Source of the DNA: Amphiduros pacificus
Lineage: Eukaryota; Annelida; Polychaeta; Phyllodocida; Hesionidae
Direction: 5' to 3'
Assembly (NCBI GenBank): GCA_949316495.1
Contig: OX439004.1
Span: 33,672,904-33,736,903 of the forward strand
Length of the DNA: 64,000 nt
Notes under the pieces: generated by a model
Seen by the model: the letters and a program-made list of their open reading frames with translations, nothing else
What the model was told of the DNA's origin: nothing
Databases searched by the model: none
Part shown: positions 1 through 11,105 of the stretch, one piece after another
How the letters are laid out: each line of letters opens with the position of its first letter
Numbering within the stretch: the first letter of the stretch is position 1
Position numbers and translations under genes: made by a program

Positions 1-2069
1 TCTGTTGACATCTCATGTTCTTTATTTTTATTTGGTGATAATTCTACTATTATCTTATGACCTTATATTTCTTACATAGATAAGTAAGTGGGCTCAAATC
101 TATTAACTTGTGACCTCATAATTGATGAGAATTCTCTTCTTTACAAGTGCTAAGTGGTGTGAAATTTACTTCGATGTTATAAAATAATGAATATTCAAAC
201 CACACCACCACTGGTGACAGTCTGCCCAATTTATCAGTAACAGATTTGCCAACCACTTGACCAGAAAAATATCCAGAAGGAAAAAAAGCACAACAGGAGA
301 AAAAGGTTTAGAGAGTATTTCTATATATATTATATCTTCTACATTGCAGTGGGTGTCAGTTTTCATTATGCTGTGACACATTTTATTTTCTGATTAACAA
401 GTGATTACCTTTCCTGTACTTGTCATTAGATATGTGGAGGTTATAACCTCAAGTTTATATACAGTTGACATATTTGGTTTACAATAGTTGTACTTGCATA
501 AGCAAATGAAATTAGCATCTGTTATAAATAAATCTTTGAATGATTTTAAGCTTTATCCATTTTATCATGCAGACACATGGCACAGTGTTTAAGGTATTGC
601 TATTACTAAACATTACTTGGTTCTTACTTGAGTAGAAAGCAGCCACTAAACTCATCCAGAAGAAATAAAATTAATTATTTTCTTTAGAATAAAAATCACT
701 GCTCACTAATGGCAGTGTTTTTTAATCAAACTTTACAGATGTTTGACATAACTTTTGTTAAGGGAATAGTTGCGATATTGATATAAACAAAACTTTTACC
801 TTATTCAACATCTGTTTTAACTTTACAACATATTTTTCCTCAATATATGTTGAAATATTTGCAATAATTCACCCCATGTATTGGCTTGGTAAATCGTAGG
901 TTTGATTTGTATTTTCCCAAGATGCAGTTTTTGAGAGAGGGTTATCAAAAGGTTTTAATCATGTATTCCTGACAGTTGCAAATAAGAGAGGAAAACACCA
1001 TTCTAACACTCTATATACATCCAGGCAGAACTTGTGAATAATATATTGTGAATTAGATTTTTTAAAATCTATTTAAACTGCATGTACAAAAATATCTCGA
1101 CCTTAAGTTTAACTTCCCCTGTGGTCTTGGCCTTTCTTGGCATTGTCTTTATCTCTATCTTTTTATTCAGTTAAATTAACCTTTATTATATATTTAATTA
1201 AATTTGGAAAATGGTTGGGAAATCTCCTGTTTAACTCTCAGTACTAGGAGATACCAGTGCACTAACAATCTCTTTGTGTACCATGAAGTGAGATATGTTT
1301 TGAATTAATATCCTTGACTGATTTTAATATTGATTCACAATTAATGTTTACCTTTTTTGGGTGGTCTTTGTGCTCACAGAATGTATTTATAGAATGGTGG
1401 CACCATTTATCATTCTTGTCCATTTTTTCTGTTTCACTATTAATGTTTGCAAGACATATATCATGATCGACGTTCAGACAGAATATATTTAGGGAGTGAT
1501 GGTGTCCTTTTACTACTTATTGACTCCTCTGGTGCAATTAAAATGCTGATGTAATGAAGTACCACACTCCCAATTCATGCTGCTCTGGCTACAGGATGTC
1601 ACAAAACCTCACTGAGCAGACAGGAATGAATGGTTTGGTGGGGGGCTCCTCTATATCAGTCCCCGGGGTGATATATAACAGGGACAGATGTGGGAGAGAG
1701 ACCTCAGTGACCTGTTATTACATTGATATGTTCCACAGTTATGCAAGGGATGGTTATTGATTATGGGATGTAGCCGCACAGATTATGGTGAAGTGGTTGA
1801 TCATTCAGTGACACTATACCGTTACAAACCACTGTACTTGACATATTGTATGTTTATGATACACACTGGTACTTGTTTTATTTGTATTGGCTCATCATAG
1901 TGTGTTCTCGAGGATATGATCATAATATAATGTTGTATCCTGTGCCAAATGTGAGTACCGGTAGTTCCTAGCTGTAATATATTTATAGGTTTTTGTTTTT
2001 GCAAAATATTATTTTGGTTCGACAAATCACAAATAATCAGTTTGATTTAAATATATACATTTTTTTCAG
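1..2069. other. Non-coding AT-rich stretch, no gene seen
   Basis: All six frames carry only short open stretches without recognisable protein similarity. It contains one copy of the octamer TACCGGTA (1956-1963). It could be upstream sequence or a 5' intron of the NSP/BCAR3 gene that starts coding at 11013; nothing here decides which. Confidence 0.6.
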
Positions 2070-2174
2070 GTTTTGATGTGGTAATTCAAAGTTGAATAGT
2101 GCAAAATGGGCTGATCAAACATGTAGGAATACAGTATCATTCTCCCTAAACAGAATCAGGACTGAAATAATCAG
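2070..2174 (+). other. Candidate non-coding 5' UTR exon
   Basis: A T-rich tract followed by CAG (acceptor at 2068-2069) and a perfect donor GTAAGT at 2175-2180 bracket 105 nt. All three frames contain stops, so if it is an exon it is untranslated. The only + strand gene downstream is the NSP/BCAR3 gene, whose first coding exon also has an acceptor just upstream (AG at 10987-10988). A spliced leader exon is therefore needed somewhere upstream. This is inference from splice signals only. Confidence 0.3.
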
Positions 2175-2180
2175 GTAAGT

Positions 2181-3966
2181 AAATAGCATCACTAGTTGAA
2201 ACCATTAAATTGCATTTCAGTCAGGGAGTGAGGAAAACTGCCATGTTTCTTCACAGCAGATCACCTCAATGACACAAGCATAAACTTTAGAAGGAGGATT
2301 TTATACACTCTTTTGATAGGTTTTTGTCATAAATTGAAAGGAGGGGGGTGGGGTGTTCTGGGAAGCATCTTTGACTATGTTTATATAAATGCATTAGATA
2401 TTAATTTCATGACATTTTGAAATTGTATCCTGACACAAAATCACTTCCCTCCTCACAAAGAACCATTCTGTGTTTTAAAAGTCCTGAGTACAATGGCAGG
2501 GCATAATATTAGGGTGTTCATATAAAAGGGTGTTCTCATAAAAAATACAAATTATTTAGACAAAAGAAATCATGCTGGTGTGTTTGAAAATGTATTATCA
2601 AAGTGACTGACTTTAAGAGTTGAAACCTGAGCTTAAGAAATTAGATGGAATTTATTTCCTGTGAATTCCCCCAATCATTACTATTTGGGAGCAGCCCAGG
2701 GCCCAGCAAGCAGACCCGCACTCTTACACAGCAAGTATAACATTTATTTTTTGTGCCAATAGAACTGCTTGACTTTGGGCGGTACTGGTGTTTTTCTTAT
2801 CTGGTATGTTACCCTATAATTTGGGAAGGCAATTCCAGTTGGGAGGAAGTTGGGGTGTAATTATTTGTGTATCCTGTCTAATAAAAACGTGTCATGGTTC
2901 AGTTTGCTTGAACGAAGTAGTTTGACCTTAATGATTGTATGCTAATTTGGTGGACTCGCATGCCTAAAATATTTCTTGGTGAAATGAATACCCAGATATA
3001 TTGGCAATATGGAATATATCAAATGTTTCCTAGTACAAAAAAGAGGTGATTTTGTAAGGTGAATTTTTAACATACATTTTCAAATTTTAATGAATAATCT
3101 CTAAGATATTACAACTAAATGTGAAATGTTCAAGTAATGTCAAAACATTTAAGTTTATGCCACACTTGAGGTTCTGTGTGTTAAGCAAATGCCATCAGTT
3201 TATATTTCTTACTTTGATATATTGGTAAATGTTTATATATTGTTGCATGGAACAAATGATGCATCTTCCTCCAGAATAAACGATTTGTAGGCTAAATTTC
3301 AACAGGGTTTGATGCTATCAAAGTGGTATTTTATATTACTTTTGAATCACTAAAATAATACTGCCCTGTTTTCTCAGAGAAAAATTTTCTTGTTAAACAC
3401 TATCTGTTTGTCTGAAGAAGTATTTTAATCAAAAGTGGCCCTAGAATTGGACTAGTTGAAGGAATGTTTTGCCACAATTTGGCAAAAAAAACCCACATCA
3501 AAGTCTTTTATTCATAAAATACAATATGACAATGCCATGATCAGATGAGTAATACACATAGTTGAAACATAGAGGGGCTTGGCATAAGGATATTATAGGA
3601 AGGAAGGGCATTCCTTTTTTATTCCGAAGTTAGATTTATAACAGGAGTGTTTCTGAGAATTCATGTATGAAGCTGTGACATTTATAGTATGCATCTATTC
3701 CATGATGCTCTACCTAATCCTTCAAATTCCTGACAACTTATCTTGGAAAAAATCTCTCCTTTTCAGTGAGAGTATTTCCTGAATAGTCCGTCAGATTCAC
3801 TCCATGATTCATGCTGAAGAAAAAAATCTTAAGTCTGATAAATTCAAAATCTTGACCTAAATGTTGGTCTGTTGTGCAAGTCCTTTCCAAGAATCATTCT
3901 GTGAGATTGCCAGTGATATGCATATCGCATTATGCATATATATGGTTTGCAAGCAATACATATATA
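2181..3966. other. Non-coding stretch, nothing recognised
   Basis: AT-rich sequence without coding similarity, tandem structure or clear inverted termini. It probably belongs to a long 5' intron or the upstream region of the NSP/BCAR3 gene. Confidence 0.5.
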
Positions 3967-3968
3967 TA

Positions 3969-5779
3969 CCGTATTTACTCGTGTATAAGTCGACTCGTGT
4001 ATAAGACGACCCCCCAAAATCGAGGTTATATCGCTTGAAAAAAAACAATTTCCGAATATAAGACGAGTTGTGTATAAGACGATGGTCTTATACTCGAGTT
4101 ATTACGGTAAAACATAAATACGATGTTCATATTTTTGAAATAACGAATATCGGACGGATCGATTTTAATTGTGTTTTAAATGATAAATAAAGGTATTTAC
4201 CCAATATTATCACAACTTATGCTTCGCGGGTCGAGAATTTCTCCACAAAGTAAAACGTAATACGATGTACGTGACGTCCTTGATCTTAGCGTCTGGGTGC
4301 CCACGAGACAAAAGTGGAGCGGCCAACATGTCAAATTGAACTTTCATATCCGTAGCTGATCGATTTTAATTGCGTTTTAAATGATAAATAAAGGTATGTA
4401 CTTAATATTATCACAATTACGTCGAGAATTTCTCCACATCATTGATTTTAGCCTCAAAACAAAGCGTTTTCATTATTTATCATTTGAAATGCAATTGAAA
4501 TCGATCCGCGTGTGAAAGCATTTCTGTCAACAAGGAAGACACGACTCAACGCAACACGTGGTCGCAATTTTGAAAGACGGAAGTGACGGGAAAAGGCTCT
4601 TGTTTTTAGCGCGAAAACGATTGTTAATATATTGCGCAATAATGGATGGTTTTGTTCTGTTCTCGACCTGCAAAACGTAATTTGTGATAATATTATGTAT
4701 ATACCTTTATTTATCATTTAAAACGCAATTAAAATCGATCCACGTGTGAAAGCATTTCTGTCAACAGGGAAGACACGTGTAGACAGTAGTCCGCCTGTCC
4801 GATATTTGCTTTCACGCTAGTATTGCGTAATGCATGTTAAATGAATGGATGGTTTTGTTCTGTTCTTGACCTGCAAAGCGAATTTGTGATAATATTGGGT
4901 AAATACCTTTATTTATCATTTAAAATGCAATTAAAATATCAAACTCGTTTTCGCGCTAAAAACAAGAGCCTCTTCCCGTCACTTCCGCCTTTCAAAATTG
5001 CGACCACGTGTTGCAATTTAATTTGTGATAATATTGGGTAAATACCTTTATATATCATTTAAAACATATTATTTCGAAATGCTTTGTTTTGACTTTGTTC
5101 TCACTGATTTCAATTATCAGCGTTCACAGTTTTGCATTTCGTCTTTGTTTCCACTGCTTTGAGTCGTGTCTTCCCGCTTGGACAGAAATGCTTTCACACG
5201 TGGATCGATTTTAATTGCGTTTTAAATGGATTGATGGTTTTGTTCTGTTCTCGAACAATTTGTGATAATATTGGGTAAATACCTTTATTTATCATTTAAA
5301 ACACAATTAAAATCGATCCACGTGTGAAAAGCATTTCTGTCAAAAAGGGAAGACACGACTCAAAGCAGTGGAGACAATGACGAAACGCAAAACTAACACT
5401 GACGATTGGAATCAGTGAGAACAAAGTCAAAACAAAGCGTTTCGAAATAATAGACCAATAATATTGGGTAAATACCTTTCTTTATCATTTAAAATGCAAT
5501 TAAAATCAATCTGCTGCGTCTGATATTCGTTATTTCGAAAATATGAACATCGTATTTACGTTTTACCGTAATTACTCGAGTATAAGACTGTTAAATCGAT
5601 CCGTTATGTCCGATGTTCGGTATTTCGAAAATAAGAATGTTTGTAATGAAAACTCGTAGTGCCGTAATTTTTGGGCGTAAATTCTCGTCCACAGGTTGCT
5701 CTCGTGTATAAGACGACCCCCCTAACATTAACTAAGGATTTGTGGACAAAAACCTCGACTTATACACGAGTAAATACGG
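3969..5779. mobile_element. 1.8-kb TA-flanked non-autonomous DNA transposon (MITE-like)
   Basis: The ends are inverted copies beginning CCGTATTTACTCGTGTATAA, flanked by TA at 3967-3968 and 5780-5781, which fits a Tc1/mariner- or pogo-type TA target duplication. Inside, a second pair of inverted segments (about 4079-4160 and 5525-5590) extends the symmetry. A ~55-bp unit containing AAATGATAAATAAAGGTA occurs about eight times in both orientations (near 4165, 4365, 4680, 4885, 5030, 5205, 5258 and 5460). There is no transposase reading frame. The interior is much richer in CpG than the surroundings. It shares an interior module with the element at 29387-29996. Confidence 0.85.
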
Positions 5780-5781
5780 TA

Positions 5782-6937
5782 TATATATATGACACAGATA
5801 TTGCCTGTCTTTTGTGAACATCAACATCGCTATGTTTTTTTCATATATTTTGCTTCAATTGAGAACATGACATAAACAAGATTATTTACAGGCCATTTTC
5901 AAAGTTTGAGAAATGTTTCTAGTTAAAATTTGTTTTTTATGCCTATGAGGCAGTATGTTCAACCAAGCTAGCTGCTGACCACGGTGTGTGGGCAAACAGT
6001 GGTGGTAGTACTCAGACATGCAGATGTGAAGTGTGGCTTGTTGCAAGGCAGTCCATCATAGCAGATCCCGGCAGGACGCCCTCACCTTGTCATATTGGCA
6101 AAGTTTGGGCAAAGTTTGGGTTTCCTGCATGAGGTATTATCTAATTGCTGGGGAGAAATGCAGGGGAGTTGAATATACCCAAGTTCACATCCCTGTTCAC
6201 CAGACAAGGTTTTCATTATCGTTTTCCTGATTTACTCCTTTTAAATCAGGAATTCTTTTCTTGGTGAATTGAAACATCACTTGTTCTTTTTCATACAGTT
6301 ACAAACCATTAACTGCCATCACATGAGGTAATTCTTCTCTTACTCTGTTAGATCATATAGGTAAGATTCACCAAGTGTAAGAAGTCCTTTATTACAGACA
6401 TAAATGCTGTCCGTGGCAAGACATGTTTCCATTTGTATAATGCCATGGATGTGAGGACGCTGGTCATATTATAGGGACTTAATGCCGATACCGCAAAGAC
6501 ATCCAAAACATGGGCTGAGCGGGGACACAGCTAGAGCTTTTATATTCATCTTACAAATAATACAAATACAAATAATTTTATTTTAAATCAATTCAGTGTA
6601 CAAGAAACATTAGCTAAAAGCTATTAATTGATTATATGGGAATATGTACAATATTTACAACAATACAATATTTAATCAAGGTATAAAATCACACATTACA
6701 CATTTGCACTTGGGACCTTCCCATAAATTTAACATTTGCTTAAAATTGGTGAATTCTTGAAAGAAGTATTGTGTTGGGGCCCTTTAATATTCATTATTAT
6801 GGGTACATAAAACACTGTAATCCCAGGAAGAGTACCTATAATGTCAAATGTACATAGAAATACTAATCCATTTTACTTTGGATAGAAGACCTAATGAGAC
6901 ATGTCCTTTTTTCTTTCTGGACAATATATGTCCACCC
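5782..6937. other. Non-coding stretch, nothing recognised
   Basis: AT-rich sequence with no exon-like open segment, repeats or clear regulatory motif. It lies between a MITE and a minisatellite. Confidence 0.5.
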
Positions 6938-7563
6938 CAGATATTGGACAATATTGGTGAGAATGGTATCACAAGCAGGGCTCCTCTTCCATCCCGTACC
7001 TGTCTCCCTCCCATCCCACATGTCCGCCTCAGATATAAGACAGTATGAATATAATATACAAAATAAAATACTTGTATCATGCATAAAGTAGTACTTATAT
7101 CAATGTTTATGGATCCAGCTAGCAGACAGGGCCCCTCTCCCATTCTTTATCTCTTTCCCCACCCCTTACATCCAGCCCAGATATTAGACAGTATCAGTGA
7201 GTATGGACTCAGCTGGCAGACAGGGCTTCTCACCCAATCTTTATCTCTTTCCCCACCCCTTACATCCAGCCCAGATATTAGACAGTATCGGTGAGTATGG
7301 AGTTTCCACATCCAGCCCAGATATTAGACAGTATCAGTGAGTATGGACTCAGCTGGCAGACAAGGCTTCTCTCCCAATCTTTATCTCTTTCCCTACCCCT
7401 TACATCCAGCCCAGATATCAGACAGTATCAGTGAGTATGGACTCAGCTTCTTGGCAGGCCCCCTCTCCCATCCTCACCTCTTTCCCCACCCCTTACATCC
7501 AGCCCAGATATCAGACAGTATCTGTGAGTATGGACTCAGCTGGCAGACAGGGCTCACACATTC
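6938..7563. repeat. ~94-bp minisatellite, about six units
   Basis: Units begin with CAGATATTAGACAGTATCAG or a close variant, at about 6940, 7033, 7178, 7272, 7318, 7412 and 7505. The full period is about 94 bp, and one unit (7272-7317) is internally shortened to about 46 bp. The unit contains a pyrimidine-rich half (TCTTTCCCCACCCC). Open frames across it on both strands (for example 7337-7717) are by-products of the repeat and show no protein family. Confidence 0.85.
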
Positions 7564-8211
7564 CTATAACAACATTTGGTCTGTGCTGCTACAAGGCCTG
7601 AGATGCTTATCTGTCTGGGGCAGCCTAGTGTGGGATACACCACAAAATGTAACCTGTCCTCAGAGAGGAATCCTTAAAGAACCGCAGCCTGCATGTAGTC
7701 TATCTTTAAAAGATTAATTTGGAATTTATTCAGTTGTCTGGGATTTGGAAATGTTACTGAGTGATATTGGATTCAGATATATGTTACAGAACCTGATGTA
7801 AGGATATACTGTCGTCACAAAATTTGGGAAGAGCAGGTTTCAATCCAGAAATGAAATTTGTTGTTGAGATTATTTTGTTTGTTTTGGCAACCTTTTGAGC
7901 AAATTTAGGCTGTATCAGGTAAGATTTAAATCTACCATTGGTACCCAATTTCTTACCTTTTTAACTGTGCTGCCTATGTCAGCATAGCTTGTGTAAGGAG
8001 CAGGAATTTTTTGTTATTCTGTATGTCCGTCAGTATTGATCTATTGTCAGGAGATGAATTGTATCTATTTTCCTTGAGCCCATGAGGGTCAGATTTTTTG
8101 TCAAACTTTGTTAATGATTGAGAACAAAAAAATACTATTGCAAACAGTGAATTGTTTCAAATGTGTATGGGGCATCTTGTGTCTCATTGTACTAATTTAA
8201 ATACTATCTCA
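7564..8211. other. Non-coding stretch with a degenerate dispersed-repeat fragment
   Basis: From about 7981 the sequence (AGCATAGCTT followed by a GTTATTCTGT segment) resembles the start of the longer dispersed repeat at 30791-31570 and the copy near 36267. The rest shows nothing recognisable. Confidence 0.4.
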
Positions 8212-8218
8212 GTTAGAG

Positions 8219-8617
8219 CACAGGCCCAATGCATGTTTATAGAACTCAGAACTCAGGCCATGCCGATCATCAGTTTCATGTATTGCATTAGGGAAATGTA
8301 TTGAACACATTTTTGATACTTCCCTGACTGTCTGACATTTCAACATGATTTATTTGTCTTTTTGACCAAACTGAACATTCAAATTGCAGTTGGTTCCTCA
8401 AATAGTCCATAAACTGTACTCTGCCTATCTTGTTGTGAGTTACATGCCACAATACATTGTTATTTCAGCTCAAATCAGCCAGGCAACTCACAGTTCTCCC
8501 TTAGACTTCAACCATAGCCTCCTCAAACTCAAACTCAAACTCAAACTCAAACTCAAACTCAAACTCGAGTTTTGAGTTTGAGTTTGAGTTTGAATATAAA
8601 CATGCATTGGGCCTGTG
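8219..8617. mobile_element. 399-bp MITE with 23-bp perfect inverted ends and 7-bp target duplication
   Basis: The two ends (8219-8241 and 8595-8617) are perfect inverted copies starting CACAGGCCCAATGCATG. They are flanked by the direct repeat GTTAGAG (8212-8218 and 8618-8624), a clean 7-bp target-site duplication. There is no coding capacity. The right half carries a hexanucleotide array that is itself palindromic (8524-8592). Intact ends and target duplication indicate a relatively recent insertion. The superfamily is uncertain; 7-8 bp duplications occur in hAT-like and a few other groups. Confidence 0.9.
8524..8592. repeat. Palindromic hexanucleotide microsatellite (CAAACT)n / (AGTTTG)n
   Basis: About seven CAAACT units run into CTCGAG at 8564-8569 and then continue as the reverse complement (GAGTTT units) to about 8592. 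The array could fold into a hairpin with about 24-bp arms. It lies inside the MITE at 8219-8617. Confidence 0.9.
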
Positions 8618-8624
8618 GTTAGAG

Positions 8625-10988
8625 ACTTCTGTAATAAAGCAAAATGATCATTTTTAGAATAATTTATAGGCATCTCCAGATAATATTCACAAACATTACA
8701 AAAAGCAATGCTCAGCACAACTCAAAGGTCATTGGCCTATGCTTGGCAATGTTCTATTTGCATTATTGCTCTGGCCTGTTATCACAAACATGAGACAAAT
8801 CACTGTCTTTAATAACCCTTTGTGGTGTACTAGGTTGGAATGAATAACAACTCATTTATAACAATCCGCTATTCGCAACCATGGAGGGAGAGAGACATTT
8901 ACTTGTGAGACATGTCCAACCCTGATAAAGATATAATAGAAAGAAAAAAATAAGATGACCAATAATATGATATTCAATATATTTGTCACCTAAATGGACA
9001 GTGCCACCTCGTGGAAGCAGTTCTCATCAATACCCTCCACTCTCATGGGAGATAAGTGATTATTGGCAAGTAGCATCCCCACCAATCACTAATCATTTAC
9101 AATAATGGGGATGCTGGGGATGTTTAAATCAAAATGACAGAAGTTGATGATAAGAGAATATATTGGATTGCATTTCATAATTTATCATTAATTTGTTTTC
9201 ACACAAAAATGACTGTGAAAAGAAGTGTTAACCTATACCTGAATAATTATACTTTACTGAAATGTTGAAGTCTGAATGATGTAGGCTTCGCCAAAAATTC
9301 TCACCACAAAGAGTTTCTGTTTGCTGCTTTGATATATATTCATTTTACACCATATTTATAAGTACATATATAAGGTTAAAAATGGTCCATGTTTTCTATT
9401 CAACTTTGGTGTCAAAATAATATTAGTAAACATAATTTCAAGTGCCAGCTTTTTTATTCATTCATTTGTGAGAAAATAAAGGGATTTTATGTATATCAGT
9501 GTGGTTTTAAGGGTTATGAGGATGTGGCTAAAAGCAATTAATGATTAATCAACCTAGAAAGGACCAATGATATACATGATGACTTGGATGTTAGCACCAC
9601 AGATAGTGAATGGTACAAGCTGCAGTGTTGTGGTGCGTGACCCAGTTATCCCAAACTTGTCAGGGATTCTGATATCCTCCTCAGCCGCTCTACTCCAACA
9701 TTTGATACTCTGGGGTCTGGATGATAAATGAGGAAGACATATTGGTTTGATGATTTTTAATACATGACAATGTCAAAGGAGCGGATCCATCTATGTGACA
9801 GTACTTAAAATTTTATTATTTTAAAACAGTTTCACAAATGTAAGTGAATTTTGTAAATATATTCACTAAAAGGAAAAAATATGCTGCAATAAAATGAGAG
9901 GAGGTTCAATAGCTGTGTAAAATTGAGAAGAGAACAGTGCATTGGAATGAAAGCAACAAGATGATATCTATTTCAAATTGACTTGAACGTTTTGAATTCT
10001 AAAGGTATGTAGCCACAAGCCATGAGACAGACACACTTACAGTTCAGTGAATCTGTAGGGAATAGTTCAGTGACCGCATTTTGTAAGGGTGAAGAAACGT
10101 AATAAAACACTTGTGCCCTGGGCCCGCATTGAGCCGTCAACTAAGAAAACGATCTTCAATAAAGTATCAAGTGCATTGTTACATCTGAATGGGAACGACT
10201 GTGGAAGCAACTGTCAGGCACAGAAGGCATGTAACAAGATTAAAAGCATCATGAAATGAGATGAAAATGATCTGTTATGATAGTAGGGTAGTCAGTACTT
10301 CTGCTTAAAATAAATATTTCTCATAGAAAAAGAAAGAAAAAAGAAGAAGAAAACTCATATCGTTTCAGCCAGAATTACAAATATAGGTTGAACCTTTTCA
10401 ACAGTATACTCCCAGTATTATCATCTCAATGCTGTTTTTTCTTTATTATATATACCAACATTTTATATAAAATACATTATATTCTGTGTATTACCTTTGG
10501 TTAATCTATCACAGATATTTAAAGAATTTTTTTATCTGTCTTTCCACATTTAATTAGTTTGATTTGAATTGTTTATGTTAATAATCATCTTTTTCTGAAA
10601 GAATGAACATATGCTGATCTGCAGCTGGAATTACTTTCATAAACACACTAAGTCTTATCATATACCAAAGGCCACATATATATATGCATATAACAGAAGC
10701 ACAAAGATCTGAATTGAATGGGTTTTTACACAAGAAAGAGTACATCGACCAAAAAAACAAACTGGTACTCGTGAATATCCGTGTTTAATATACCGGTACA
10801 TAATATATTTATATATAGGTTAAACTATAATACTGAGCTAACTATCAGGTACAAAATAATATGAACAGGATTTGTGGAAAAGTGTGTCTGCTATCTAAAA
10901 AACAAAATAAAAAAAAGAAATAATATATATTTATTTCTTATTTATTTTAAGGGATGAAACCATTGACCTTCTTGTAATTTATTTTCAG
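8625..10988. other. Non-coding stretch upstream of the first BCAR3-type coding exon
   Basis: AT-rich. Near 8655-8750 there is a fragment of a dispersed repeat also seen near 16800 and 36600. A small hairpin (AGCATCCCCA pairing with TGGGGATGCT, about 9072-9117) and one TACCGGTA (10791-10798) are visible. It ends in an acceptor AG at 10987-10988. Confidence 0.5.
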
Positions 10989-11012
10989 ATATGAAGTAAG
11001 AGAAGTGTGACC

Positions 11013-11105
11013 ATGGCAACAAAGCAGCTTGGGGTTGAGGCGTGGCTCAATGCTCTGGGCCTGCAGGAGTACCTACCCATGTTCAGGGGATTTGCCGGGG
11101 TGCAG
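11013..11105 (+). CDS. BCAR3: BCAR3-type exon 1: start codon and first half of SAM domain
   Basis: The context GACCATGG is a strong start site. The exon encodes 31 residues containing LGVEAWLNALGLQEYLPMF, the typical first helices of a SAM domain, and ends in phase 0 at donor GTTTGT. The exon begins at 10989 after an AG, and its 24-nt leader holds a two-codon upstream ATG frame. Confidence 0.9.

Noticed and set aside
7337-7717. 126-codon frame in the 94-bp minisatellite
   Set aside because: Repeat-driven (SISEYGLSW repeated); not a gene.
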